Position numbers and translations under genes: made by a program. Below, piece by piece: positions 34,738-43,781 of a stretch of 64,000 bases of DNA (positions within the stretch are counted from its first letter, which is position 1; every line of letters starts with the position of its first letter). Under the pieces are notes generated by a model, which was not told the DNA's origin, did not search any database, and saw nothing but the letters and a program-made list of their open reading frames with translations. Location: NCBI RefSeq assembly GCF_043876815.1, contig NZ_JBAWKA010000001.1:744001-808000 (forward strand), written 5' to 3'. This stretch comes from Gaetbulibacter_A sp043876815 (GTDB lineage Bacteria; Bacteroidota; Bacteroidia; Flavobacteriales; Flavobacteriaceae).

Positions 34738-34817
34738 ATAATAAGTACTATATATTGGTGTAACAAAATCCGAATTCATTCAACCAATAAAGCGTAAACC
34801 AAAAAAATTTAAAAATT

Positions 34818-35618
34818 ATGTTAGCACACGAAATAGATTATAATATTCACGGGGAAGAAATGCAATATGTGGAAATTGAACTTGATCCTCAGGAAGCCGT
34901 TATTGCCGAAGCCGGTAGTTTTATGATGATGGATAATGGCGTTCAAATGGAAACTATTTTTGGCGATGGCTCCACAAAAAACGATGGATTCCTTGGTAAA
35001 ATCCTTGGTGCCGGAAAACGTATTCTTACAGGTGAGAGTTTATTTATGACGGCGTTTTATAATGCTCAAATGGGAAAGAAAAAGGTATCCTTTGCCTCGC
35101 CTTACCCTGGAAAGATCATTCCAATCGATTTAACTCGGTTTGGCGGAAAATTTATTTGCCAGAAGGATGCCTTCCTTTGCGCGGCTAAAGGGGTGAGTAT
35201 TGGTATTGAATTCTCTAAGCGGTTGGGCCGTGGCTTATTTGGCGGTGAAGGATTCATTATGCAGAAACTAGAAGGCGATGGCATGGCGTTCGTTCATGCC
35301 GGAGGAACGATGGCTAAGAAAGAGTTGAAGCCGGGCGAAATCCTCAAAGTCGATACGGGTTGTATCGTAGGATTTGATCATACGGTAGATTATGATATAG
35401 AATTTGTGGGCGGCATAAAAAATACCATTTTTGGTGGTGAAGGTTTATTTTTCGCTAAACTACAGGGTCCCGGCACAGTGTATATTCAATCCCTGCCATT
35501 TAGCCGACTTGCAGACCGTATTATAGCATCTGCACCCCGCACCGGAGGAAAGGATCGGGGAGAAGGAAGCATTCTTGGTGGACTCGGAGATCTGATCGAT
35601 GGGGATAATCGATTTTAA
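34818..35618 (+). CDS. TIGR00266/AIM24-family protein
   Basis: The 266-residue protein has the AIM24/TIGR00266 pattern: VEIELDPQEAVIAEAGSFMMMDNGV, then LTGESLFMTAFYN, FICQKDAFLCAAKGVSIGIEF, and GGEGLFFAKLQGPGTVYIQSLPF. The C-terminus is Gly-rich. The family has a double-stranded beta-helix look and no known bacterial function. No signal peptide is present. Confidence 0.9.
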   Translation: MLAHEIDYNIHGEEMQYVEIELDPQEAVIAEAGSFMMMDNGVQMETIFGDGSTKNDGFLGKILGAGKRILTGESLFMTAFYNAQMGKKKVSFASPYPGKIIPIDLTRFGGKFICQKDAFLCAAKGVSIGIEFSKRLGRGLFGGEGFIMQKLEGDGMAFVHAGGTMAKKELKPGEILKVDTGCIVGFDHTVDYDIEFVGGIKNTIFGGEGLFFAKLQGPGTVYIQSLPFSRLADRIIASAPRTGGKDRGEGSILGGLGDLIDGDNRF

Positions 35619-35740
35619 GTGTTAAATTTTTAAATAAAAGTGCCTAAATTTTCAAAAATTTAGTATTTTAGATACGTAATAAATATTTGAAAGCGTATTA
35701 AACAAATTTACTTTTCAGTACAAACTAAACAAGATTTAAT

Positions 35741-35938
35741 ATGGCGAGAGCAATGTTAGAGTACACCAAAACCATACTTAAAAAAGTAAGTTTTGATGCT
35801 AATTTGTTTTGCAGAGAAGTTCAAAAGGCATTACAACGATTGTTGCCTTACGAAATTGAAGAACTCAAGGTTTTTATACAAACCATGTGTTTGCAAAACC
35901 CCGAACTAAATCAATGTCTAATTTATTTAAAACCATAA
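35741..35938 (+). CDS. Small conserved-looking hypothetical protein
   Basis: The 65-residue protein is helical and basic, with L-P-Y-E-I-E-E-L-K-V-F-I near the middle. I do not recognise a domain. It has its own upstream region and is followed directly by a terminator hairpin, which supports a real gene. A stress-induced or regulatory role cannot be judged from sequence. Confidence 0.65.
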   Translation: MARAMLEYTKTILKKVSFDANLFCREVQKALQRLLPYEIEELKVFIQTMCLQNPELNQCLIYLKP

Positions 35939-35944
35939 AAAAAG

Positions 35945-35970
35945 AGAGCGGCTATTTGCCGCTCTTTTAA
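35945..35970. terminator. Terminator hairpin between converging genes
   Basis: AGAGCGGC (35945-35952) pairs with GCCGCTCT (35958-35965) around a TATTT loop. A-runs and T-runs on the two sides allow it to serve both the small + strand gene and oxyR on the minus strand. Confidence 0.8.
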
Positions 35971-36926
35971 TTTTGGATTTTATTTTTAATCGGACTAATT
36001 ATCTTCACGTTTTGGAAGGTAATGGCGCCTCGTATAATTCCAGAAATAACATCCTGGAGGGCTTCAATAATTTGCATTTTTAATTCACTTTTGTGGTAAA
36101 TAATGCTGACTTCCCGTGCCGGTGAAGGTTCATTAAAAAAGCGTAAATGTTCCTTTTCTTTCTCACCCAGATCCAACGTATGTAAATAGGGTAAAAGTGT
36201 CATCCCTAAACCTTCGTTCGATAATTTTACAAGGGTTTCTATACTCCCACTCTCTAATTGAAAGGCATCATCCAAATGATTTTTAAAAGCTTTACATAAA
36301 TTAATCACCCCATCTCGAAAGCAATGCCCATCCTCGAGTAAAAGCATATCATTAATATCCAGATCAGAAGGTTCTATGGTCTTCTTATTTTGTAATCTAT
36401 GATTTTTTGGAATGTAACCTACAAAAGGTTCAAAATATAAAACGCGCTCTTTTATCCTGTCGTCGTCTAAAGGCGTTGAAGCTATGGCAGCATCTAAATG
36501 TCCTTCTTTAATACGGGTTATTATTTCCTCCGTGTTTAATTCTTCTATTTTGAGTTTTACTTTTGGATGTCGTTTTATAAAAGTTTTTAAAAACATAGGT
36601 AATAAGGTAGGCATTATGGTAGGGATAATACCTAATTTGAACTCACCACCAATAAAACCTTTTTGCTGATCGACAATATCCTGAATACGATAGGATTCGT
36701 TTACAATGTTCCGAGCTTGTTTTACAATTTTCTTTCCAACCTCAGTAAGTTCAATAGGTTTTTTACTTCGGTCAAAAATCTGAACATCAAGTTGCTCTTC
36801 TAACTTTTGAATCTGCATACTCAAAGTGGGTTGCGTTACGAAACATTTTTCAGCGGCCTTGGTAAAATTTTGATTTTCGGCAACGGCCAAAACATAATAT
36901 AACTGAGTTATAGTCATCTCTATCAA
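35967..36926 (-). CDS. oxyR: OxyR-type LysR-family peroxide sensor
   Basis: This LysR-family activator has an N-terminal helix-turn-helix (about 5-65; NFTKAAEKCFVTQPTLSMQI) and a substrate-binding-like domain. The redox cysteines C202 and C211 lie in LLEDGHCFRDGVINLC. This is the same spacing of nine as C199 and C208 of E. coli OxyR, which form the peroxide-sensing disulfide. The start used is ATG 36926; Met4 (36917) is an alternative. No target gene is adjacent. Confidence 0.92.
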   Translation of the reverse strand: MIEMTITQLYYVLAVAENQNFTKAAEKCFVTQPTLSMQIQKLEEQLDVQIFDRSKKPIELTEVGKKIVKQARNIVNESYRIQDIVDQQKGFIGGEFKLGIIPTIMPTLLPMFLKTFIKRHPKVKLKIEELNTEEIITRIKEGHLDAAIASTPLDDDRIKERVLYFEPFVGYIPKNHRLQNKKTIEPSDLDINDMLLLEDGHCFRDGVINLCKAFKNHLDDAFQLESGSIETLVKLSNEGLGMTLLPYLHTLDLGEKEKEHLRFFNEPSPAREVSIIYHKSELKMQIIEALQDVISGIIRGAITFQNVKIISPIKNKIQN

Positions 36927-36989
36927 TTTAGATTATAAAAATATAAAAACTATCAATTAAACTTATCTAAAAGAGAAGATTTTACGAAA

Positions 36990-36997
36990 TATATTTG
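36990..36997 (+). promoter_or_regulatory. -7 box TATATTTG
   Basis: The box matches TAnnTTTG and lies 160 bp before the UPF0126 ATG, directly upstream of the hairpin region described at 37003-37119. Confidence 0.5.
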
Positions 36998-37002
36998 TAA
37001 CA

Positions 37003-37119
37003 TTCATACATGAATTCTCATAGTTTTGGTTATAACTATTTGAAAAAAGTTAAGTTGGTTAATAGCGAAGAGCACCGGTCTCCCTGGTGCTCTTCATGGC
37101 TTTAAAAGCCTTGTTTTTT
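37003..37119 (+). ncRNA. Candidate small RNA or structured leader
   Basis: The stretch contains no ORF. It has a perfect 10-bp hairpin, GAAGAGCACC (37067-37076) with GGTGCTCTTC (37086-37095). A second small hairpin, GGCTT/AAGCC (37098-37110), is followed by TTGTTTTTT, which together look like a terminator. With the -7 box upstream this would make a transcript of about 115 nt. It could also be the 5' leader of the next gene. No Rfam family is recognised by eye. Confidence 0.5.
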
Positions 37120-37149
37120 CAAATCGAATAAAAAAACGACCTTAGCGCC

Positions 37150-37758
37150 ATGTTTTACACGATAGACATTTTAGGAACCATGGCCTTTGCCATTTCAGGT
37201 GTTTTGATCGCCATGGAGAAGCGGATGGATTTATTCGGAATCTTGATTATCGCATTTGTTACTGCCGTAGGTGGCGGAACTCTAAGAGATCTGCTTATAG
37301 GAGATACACCTGTAAGTTGGATGCGCGATATTACATTTACCTATGTGATTATGGGATCTGCTTTTTTAGCTATCCTGATTAAAAATTATATTAATTACCT
37401 TCGAACCTCATTATTTTTATTTGATACTATTGGTATCGGTTTATATACAGTTGTAGGTATCGAAAAAGGTATTCATGCAGACTTACATCCCATTCTCTGT
37501 ATCGCATTAGGAACCATAACAGCTAGTTTTGGAGGGGTTCTCCGTGATATTTTGTGTAACGAAATTCCTGTTATTTTCAGAAAGGAAATTTATGCGACAG
37601 CCTGTATTTTGGGTGGCGTTACCTATTTCTTATTAATCTTGGCCGGTGTTGAAAATGATTATATTTTTATGTTCGCCGGACTAGTAGTCATCCTAGTGCG
37701 TCTTTTAGCAGTTAAGTTCAAGATCACTCTTCCGAGTATTTATTCAAAAGGAAATTAG
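37150..37758 (+). CDS. UPF0126 / trimeric intracellular cation channel-like protein
   Basis: The 202-residue membrane protein has about seven TMs in two repeats. Each repeat has the family motif with a conserved Arg-Asp: TAVGGGTLRDLLIGDTPVSW and ASFGGVLRDILCNEIPV. It is the YadS/UPF0126 family. Structural work links this family to prokaryotic TRIC-like channels; substrates in bacteria are not settled. It converges on the cyclophilin gene with a 4-bp overlap. Confidence 0.87.
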   Translation: MFYTIDILGTMAFAISGVLIAMEKRMDLFGILIIAFVTAVGGGTLRDLLIGDTPVSWMRDITFTYVIMGSAFLAILIKNYINYLRTSLFLFDTIGIGLYTVVGIEKGIHADLHPILCIALGTITASFGGVLRDILCNEIPVIFRKEIYATACILGGVTYFLLILAGVENDYIFMFAGLVVILVRLLAVKFKITLPSIYSKGN

Positions 37759-38465
37759 TTTAGAATTTTCGCCTTTTTTATATATACGTTCGTCAAGGGC
37801 CAATCCGCTTCATCAGTCTCTACGGCAGCAATTTTATCAACCACATCCATGCCATTAATAACTTTGCCAAAAACAGTATAATCTCCATCTAAAAAGTGGG
37901 CGCCTCCTTTTTGGCTCACAATAAAAAATTCGTATGGAGAGGCCAGTTTATGTGGATTGTCTATTTCACTACTGGGCATCGATATTGCACCGCGGTCATG
38001 TTTAAAACCATATTTAACATCCTTTGGAAGAAGATATTTTCCAATTTTGTCACGCTTCCTAACGGTTTCCTTATCATCGCTATTACCCCCTTGAATTATA
38101 AAGTTATCAATCACGCGGTAAAACTGTGTCCCATCAAAATACTGTTCCTTGGTTAAAAAAATAAAATTGGAGCGGTGATAACGGGTTTCATCAAAAAGTA
38201 AAATATCAATATTCCCAAAACGCGTTTCAATGCGAACCTTGTTTTCTTTATGTAATTGATCGTAATCCTTAAAAAAGGCCAGAGCACTTAAGTTGTCAAA
38301 ACTTTGCAGTGTATCATTGATCCAATCGGATTTATCAATTTCTTTTTTCTTTGGTTTCTTTTCGGTTTGTTCTATGTTAGTTTCTTTTATTTTTTTCTGT
38401 TTAGATTCTTTATCTTCACAATTTAAAAATAGAAAAGAAAGCCATAGAAGGCATATAATGCGCAT
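37755..38465 (-). CDS. Cyclophilin-type peptidyl-prolyl isomerase lipoprotein
   Basis: This cyclophilin (about 236 residues) speeds proline isomerisation during folding in the envelope. The lipobox LFLNC follows the start ATG at 38465; an upstream ATG at 38504 would bury the signal. Cyclophilin motifs are HRSNFIFL, FYRVIDNFIIQGGN and GAISMP, then FFIVSQKGGAHFLDGDYTVFGKV. A basic, lysine-rich linker lies between lipobox and domain. Its start faces the NUDIX gene start only 5 bp away on the other strand. Confidence 0.88.
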   Translation of the reverse strand: MRIICLLWLSFLFLNCEDKESKQKKIKETNIEQTEKKPKKKEIDKSDWINDTLQSFDNLSALAFFKDYDQLHKENKVRIETRFGNIDILLFDETRYHRSNFIFLTKEQYFDGTQFYRVIDNFIIQGGNSDDKETVRKRDKIGKYLLPKDVKYGFKHDRGAISMPSSEIDNPHKLASPYEFFIVSQKGGAHFLDGDYTVFGKVINGMDVVDKIAAVETDEADWPLTNVYIKKAKILN

Positions 38466-38470
38466 TGTCA

Positions 38471-39109
38471 ATGAATTTTGATGAATTTTTAAAATCGGTT
38501 TCAAAAATAAAAAATATACCGCTTACAGCCGAAGCATCTCATATTAAAATGATGCCGCCCTTCAGGCAGCAACTTTTAGAGCGGACCAAATATAAAATTA
38601 AGGAAGCTAAAAAGGCTGGTGTTCTAGCCTTATTTTACCCAAATACGAACGCCGAAACAACCTTTGTTTTAATTTTGCGAAAATCTTATCCCGGCACCCA
38701 TTCGGCACAAATTGCCTTTCCTGGAGGAAAATTAGAACCTAATGAAACTGAAGCGCAAGCCGCCTTACGAGAAACAGAAGAGGAAGTAGGCGTGCCGGTA
38801 AAGAACATTCAACTTATAAAATCTTTATCGGAGGTTTATATTCCTCCAAGTAATTTTTACGTGCATCCATTTTGGGGTTTTACCGAGTGCAAGCCACAAT
38901 TCATAAAACAAGAATCTGAGGTTGAAGATATCATTGAAGTGCGTTTAAATGATTTTTTGAATGATAAATACTTTACAACCAGGAAGGTACAGACCTCCTA
39001 TGATTTAGCCGTTGAAACCCCCGCTTTTCTTTTAAATGGCCACGTGGTTTGGGGCGCCACAGCTATGATCCTTAGCGAGATAAAAGACCATTTAAAAAAC
39101 CTTCGCTAA
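38471..39109 (+). CDS. NUDIX hydrolase (CoA pyrophosphatase-like)
   Basis: The 212-residue protein has a complete NUDIX box from G86 to V108 (GGKLEPNE, then R100-E101-T-E-E-E-V-G). It resembles the CoA pyrophosphatase group (YeaB/NudL) by its upstream PGTHSAQIAFPGG segment. Such enzymes cut CoA to phosphopantetheine and 3',5'-ADP. The start chosen is ATG 38471; a TTG at 38465 is less likely. It is divergent from the cyclophilin gene, and their start codons are 5 bp apart. Confidence 0.88.
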   Translation: MNFDEFLKSVSKIKNIPLTAEASHIKMMPPFRQQLLERTKYKIKEAKKAGVLALFYPNTNAETTFVLILRKSYPGTHSAQIAFPGGKLEPNETEAQAALRETEEEVGVPVKNIQLIKSLSEVYIPPSNFYVHPFWGFTECKPQFIKQESEVEDIIEVRLNDFLNDKYFTTRKVQTSYDLAVETPAFLLNGHVVWGATAMILSEIKDHLKNLR

Positions 39110-39122
39110 TTATAAGATTTCA

Positions 39123-39130
39123 TACCTTTG
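39123..39130 (+). promoter_or_regulatory. -7 box TACCTTTG
   Basis: The box matches TAnnTTTG and lies 30 bp before the acyltransferase start codon. Confidence 0.6.
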
Positions 39131-39160
39131 TAAACTAACCAATTTTTTGACGTTTGACTT

Positions 39161-39958
39161 ATGGGATTGTTTAAAAAAAATCCATTTGGACACATATTAC
39201 TTATAAAGAAATGGCTCATTCGAATTCTGGGCGTCATGACGCATCGCCGTTTTAGAGGTTTCAACGAGTTGCAGATCGAAGGATCCGAGATCATTAAAGA
39301 CCTTCCCGACAAGAACGTTTTGTTCATCTCAAACCATCAAACCTATTTTGCTGATGTCGTGGCTATGTTCCATGTCTTTAATGCCAGTTTAAGTGGTCGT
39401 GTCGATTCTATAAAAAATGTGGGTTATCTGTGGAACCCCAAACTCAATATTTATTATGTTGCGGCTAAAGAAACCATGCGTTCGGGTCTGTTACCTAAGA
39501 TTTTGGCATATGTAGGTTCGGTGAGTATCGAACGTACGTGGCGTGCCGAAGGAAAGTCAGTAAATCGTCAGGTGCGTATGAGTGACATTTCCAATATAGG
39601 GAAAGCCCTCGACGACGGATGGGTAATTACCTTTCCACAAGGTACTACAACTCCTTTCAAGCCCATTCGTAAAGGAACTGCGCACATTATAAAGCGCTAT
39701 AAACCGGTGGTCGTACCTATCGTTATTGATGGCTTCCGGCGCTCATTTGATAAAAAGGGACTTCGTGTAAAGAAGAAAAACATCCTTCAAACCATGGAAA
39801 TTAAAGCACCTCTGGAAATTGATTACGATAAGGAAACCACTGAAGATATCTTAAAAAAGATCGAGTTTGCTATCGAGCAACACCCTTCATTCTTAAAAGT
39901 GCTCTCGCAAAAAGCCCTTGAAGAGCAGGAGGCGTTGAACAAACTTCGCGAGTGGTAA
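39161..39958 (+). CDS. PlsC-type 1-acylglycerol-3-phosphate acyltransferase-like protein
   Basis: This 265-residue membrane-associated protein belongs to the PlsC/LPLAT group, which acylates lysophosphatidate in phospholipid synthesis. The motif normally reading N-H-x4-D is here NHQTYFAD, with five residues between His and Asp. The later FPEGTR motif reads FPQGTT. KPVVVPIVIDGFRRSF fits motif IV. The unusual motifs suggest either another acyl acceptor or a divergent clade. It has its own promoter box and stands alone. Confidence 0.78.
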   Translation: MGLFKKNPFGHILLIKKWLIRILGVMTHRRFRGFNELQIEGSEIIKDLPDKNVLFISNHQTYFADVVAMFHVFNASLSGRVDSIKNVGYLWNPKLNIYYVAAKETMRSGLLPKILAYVGSVSIERTWRAEGKSVNRQVRMSDISNIGKALDDGWVITFPQGTTTPFKPIRKGTAHIIKRYKPVVVPIVIDGFRRSFDKKGLRVKKKNILQTMEIKAPLEIDYDKETTEDILKKIEFAIEQHPSFLKVLSQKALEEQEALNKLREW

Positions 39959-39966
39959 AAAGTATA

Positions 39967-39974
39967 TACTTTTG
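39967..39974 (+). promoter_or_regulatory. -7 box TACTTTTG
   Basis: The box matches TAnnTTTG and lies 174 bp before the GAF histidine kinase gene. If used, it gives a long leader in which ACCTTCA and TGAAGGT could pair. Confidence 0.5.
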
Positions 39975-40148
39975 TTAAATTCAGAGTGTTAGGCTTTTAG
40001 CATATATTAGCTTAAAATTAGTAGAAAAAAGACCTTCATTCAAGAATAATTCACTACTTTTTCAGGTAAATCCTGTTCAATAATAAATATATCACATTGA
40101 AGGTTTTATAGGGTTCGGCTAATTATATCATATTAATATTTCGAATAA

Positions 40149-41351
40149 ATGATAGCACCAAAACCCTACGCGTCTGAAAGTGAAAGATTAAAGGAATTAG
40201 ACTCCTTTTCTATTCTACGGACATTACCAGAATCAGATTATAATGATTTGACTTCTCTTGCAGCTCAAATTTGTAACACTCCAATTTCTATGGTATCTCT
40301 GCTAGAGAATGATTGTCAGTGGTTTAAGGCAACCCATGGTACAGATTTAAAAGAAACTCCCCGCAGTATTTCATTTTGTGGTCATGCAATTAATGAGTCA
40401 TTAGGGATTTTTATCGTAGAAGATGCCACAAAGGATGAGCGCTTTTATGATAACCCTATGGTTACCGGGCCTCCTTTTATTCAGTTTTATGCAGGGGTCA
40501 AACTGGTCACAGATAATGGTTTTCCTTTAGGAACATTATGTGTTGTTAATACAAAACCCTCAAAACTTAATGAAGGGCAGATTGAAAGTTTAAAAGTCTT
40601 GGCGAAACAAACAATGAATATTTTAAATCTGCGGAAAAGTAAAATAGATTTGGAAAAGGCCTTGTTAGAAGTTAATGAAAAGAATCAGGAACTCGAAAGT
40701 TTTGCTTCAGTAGCGGCTCACGATATTAAATCACCTTTGGCTAGCATACAAGGAATGATGACACTCATCTCAGAACAGTATGGATCGGTGATAGACAAGG
40801 AGGGACTGGAAATGCTTAGTTTAATTGAAAACTCAGCGGGGCAATTACAAAAATTAATAGATGGTCTTTTGTCCTATACCCGGAATGATAATATTTTTCA
40901 AGAAAAACAAACCACAATTAGTGTAGAAGATTTGGAGAAAGATATTTTTGAACTATTCTGTTCGGAAAACAACCTAAATTTTAATGTAAAATCTCATCTC
41001 AAAAATATAACTATTAATCAGACGGCACTAAAGCAAGTTTTAATTAACCTGATTGCCAATGCGATTAAATATAACGATAAAGAAAAGATTTTTATTGAAT
41101 TAGACATTGATTCCGATGCAAGCCATTACTATTTTTATGTAAAAGACAATGGCCCTGGAATACCTGAAGAGTATCGCGAAAAAATATTTAGGATTTTTGA
41201 GGTGATAAATCAGGAGGATAGATATGGAGAAAGAGGTAACGGTATAGGGCTTGCCACTGTCAAAAAAATAATTCAGAAATGTGAAGGAACTTTAAATTTG
41301 GAGTCTGAAATTGGTAAAGGATCTACATTTATTTTTTCGTTAAAGAAGTAA
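40149..41351 (+). CDS. GAF-domain sensor histidine kinase
   Basis: The 400-residue soluble kinase has an N-terminal GAF domain (about 25-165; SFCGHAIN, then FYAGVKLVTDNGFPLGTLCVVN). A HisKA domain with His in FASVAAHDIKSPLASIQGMM follows, then a HATPase_c domain with VLINLIANAIKYN and DNGPGIPEEYREKIFRIFE. No TM is present. No response regulator is adjacent. The ligand of the GAF domain is unknown; phytochrome-like Cys is not seen. Confidence 0.9.
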   Translation: MIAPKPYASESERLKELDSFSILRTLPESDYNDLTSLAAQICNTPISMVSLLENDCQWFKATHGTDLKETPRSISFCGHAINESLGIFIVEDATKDERFYDNPMVTGPPFIQFYAGVKLVTDNGFPLGTLCVVNTKPSKLNEGQIESLKVLAKQTMNILNLRKSKIDLEKALLEVNEKNQELESFASVAAHDIKSPLASIQGMMTLISEQYGSVIDKEGLEMLSLIENSAGQLQKLIDGLLSYTRNDNIFQEKQTTISVEDLEKDIFELFCSENNLNFNVKSHLKNITINQTALKQVLINLIANAIKYNDKEKIFIELDIDSDASHYYFYVKDNGPGIPEEYREKIFRIFEVINQEDRYGERGNGIGLATVKKIIQKCEGTLNLESEIGKGSTFIFSLKK

Positions 41352-41449
41352 AACTTTTTATAAAATGTTTTATCGTTGATAAGTCCTGATAAATCCCTTT
41401 TTAAAATAGTGTTTTATTGGCTATTTTGCTACGATTTTAGGATTAAGAA

Positions 41450-43756
41450 ATGAAAGTTTGTATTGCAGAAAAACCAAGTGTAGCTAGAGAAATAGCCGCC
41501 GTTTTAGGGGCCAAAACCAAACATGATGGCTATTATGAAGGTAATGGATACGCGGTAACCTACACCTTCGGGCATTTGTGTACACTGAAAGAACCTGCCG
41601 ATTACAAACCGTATTGGAAAAGTTGGGACCTTAATAACTTACCCATGCTTCCGGATAAATTCGAGACCAAAGTCGTTTCGAATTCCGGGATCGAAAAGCA
41701 ATTCAAAATCATCAAATCACTGTTTGATAAAGCCGATGAGGTGATTAACTGTGGTGATGCTGGTCAGGAAGGAGAACTTATCCAGCGTTGGGTAATGACC
41801 GCTGCAGGATATCGGGGTCCGGTAAAACGTTTATGGATCTCATCTTTAACAACCGAAGCCATTAAAGAAGGGTTTGAGAATTTAAAACCATCGGAAAACT
41901 ACGATAATTTATTTTATGCAGGCTTTTCACGGGCTATCGGCGACTGGCTTTTGGGCATAAATGCCACCCGGTTATACACTGTAAAACATGGTGGTTATAA
42001 ACAAGTGTTATCCGTAGGACGGGTGCAAACCCCAACCCTGGCGATGGTCGTTAATCGCTTTAAGGATATTGAAAATTTTAAACCACAACCATACTGGGAA
42101 CTACAAACCATGTATCGCGATACCTTGTTCAGTTATGAGGAAGGACGCTTTCTGAAAAAAGAAGACGGTCAAATATTAGCGGAAAAAGTTAAGGCTGAGG
42201 ATTTTGAAATTAAATCCATTACCAAAAAAGATGGCAAAGAGTATGCTCCAAAACTATTTGACCTTACAGGACTGCAGGTATATTGCAACAAAAAATTTGG
42301 TTTTACCGCTGATGATACGCTTAAAATTGTTCAAAAATTATACGAACAAAAAGTGGTGACGTATCCTAGAGTAGATACCACCTTTTTACCAAGTGATATC
42401 TATCCTAAAGTCCCTGGGATATTAAAAAAGCTCACCCAATATTCTCGATTAACGGAACAACTTTTAACGAAAAAAATAAAGAAATCCTCCAAGGTATTCA
42501 ATGACAAGAAAGTAACCGATCACCATGCAATAATTCCAACAGGTGTTGAAATCAAATTACAGTATAACCAGCAACAGGTATATGATATAATTACTAAACG
42601 CTTTATTGCGGTGTTCTACCCGGATTGTAAGGTAGCCAATACAACCGTTACTGGAGAAGCTGCCGAGGTAACCTTCAAAACAACAGGAAAGCAAATTTTA
42701 GAGAAGGGCTGGCGTGTTGTTTTCGAAGCTGTCGATGCGGATGGTAATTCTGGAAATGAAAATATTTTACCGGTTTTTGTTCAAGGTGAAAAGGGGCCGC
42801 ATGAACCTTCTTTTTTAGAAAAAGAAACAAAACCGCCCAATCAATTTACTGAGGCTTCCTTGCTGCGTGCCATGGAAACTGCCGGAAAACAGGTAGACGA
42901 CGAATCCTTACGCGATTTGATGAAAGAAAATGGCATTGGTCGGCCTTCTACACGAGCCAATATTATAGAAACACTTTTCAAGCGGCAATATATTAAGCGT
43001 AATAAAAAACAGGTTTTGCCAACGGTAACGGGTATTCAACTTATTGAGATCATTCAAAACGATTTACTAAAATCCGCAGAACTCACGGGTTCATGGGAAA
43101 AGCAATTAAAGGATATAGAAAAAGGAACTTATAGTGCCGGAGCTTTTATTAAAAACATGAAGCATATGGTGGATGCTTTGGTGTATGAAGTTCGAAGTGA
43201 GACCAAACGAGCAAATCTGTCACAGGCACAAGTGGTAAAATCACGTAAACAAAAAACGGCATTTGTAAAAGAAAAAGGCATTATCACAGAGCACTGCCCC
43301 AAGTGTAGAAAAGGAACGATACTAAAAGGTAAAAAAGCATTTGGTTGTAGTGATTTCAAGTCGGGCTGCAACTTTATGCTACCGTTTAAATTCTCAGGTA
43401 AAAATATCTCGGAAAAACAATACATACGTTTATTGAAGAAAGGAAGTACTGTTAATCTAAAAGGCTTTAAAACAAAGAATGGACCGTTGGAAGGCTTGCT
43501 TCGATTTGATGATCATTTTAAACTGAAGCTGGAACCGAAACAAAAATCTGTTTCTGAGCCTAAAGATGCTCCAAAAGGCGATCTTATTTGTCCAAAATGT
43601 AAAAAAGGAACCATTTTAAAAGGAAAAACGGCGTATGGATGCAGTGGTTATAAATCAGGGTGTGATTTTAAAATGAGTTTCGAGGTTGTACGTCAAAAAA
43701 TGAACGGGCAAAAACCAACCAGAGAGCTGGTGTACCAAATCCTTATTCAGCCCTAA
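41450..43756 (+). CDS. topB: DNA topoisomerase III
   Basis: This type IA topoisomerase has an N-terminal TOPRIM domain (CIAEKPSVAREIAAVLG; NCGDAGQEGELIQRW with the acidic metal ligands). The catalytic Tyr is in KVVTYPRVDTTFLPSD, where family members read YPRTDS. NGIGRPSTRANIIETL fits domain I. The C-terminus has two repeated zinc ribbons (CPKCRKGTILKGKKAFGCS and CPKCKKGTILKGKTAYGCS), each followed by a second Cys. The length of 768 is usual for the Bacteroidota form. The rRNA pseudouridine synthase gene follows after 25 bp. Confidence 0.95.
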   Translation: MKVCIAEKPSVAREIAAVLGAKTKHDGYYEGNGYAVTYTFGHLCTLKEPADYKPYWKSWDLNNLPMLPDKFETKVVSNSGIEKQFKIIKSLFDKADEVINCGDAGQEGELIQRWVMTAAGYRGPVKRLWISSLTTEAIKEGFENLKPSENYDNLFYAGFSRAIGDWLLGINATRLYTVKHGGYKQVLSVGRVQTPTLAMVVNRFKDIENFKPQPYWELQTMYRDTLFSYEEGRFLKKEDGQILAEKVKAEDFEIKSITKKDGKEYAPKLFDLTGLQVYCNKKFGFTADDTLKIVQKLYEQKVVTYPRVDTTFLPSDIYPKVPGILKKLTQYSRLTEQLLTKKIKKSSKVFNDKKVTDHHAIIPTGVEIKLQYNQQQVYDIITKRFIAVFYPDCKVANTTVTGEAAEVTFKTTGKQILEKGWRVVFEAVDADGNSGNENILPVFVQGEKGPHEPSFLEKETKPPNQFTEASLLRAMETAGKQVDDESLRDLMKENGIGRPSTRANIIETLFKRQYIKRNKKQVLPTVTGIQLIEIIQNDLLKSAELTGSWEKQLKDIEKGTYSAGAFIKNMKHMVDALVYEVRSETKRANLSQAQVVKSRKQKTAFVKEKGIITEHCPKCRKGTILKGKKAFGCSDFKSGCNFMLPFKFSGKNISEKQYIRLLKKGSTVNLKGFKTKNGPLEGLLRFDDHFKLKLEPKQKSVSEPKDAPKGDLICPKCKKGTILKGKTAYGCSGYKSGCDFKMSFEVVRQKMNGQKPTRELVYQILIQP

Positions 43757-43781
43757 AGCAACACCAAAATAACCCATTTAA

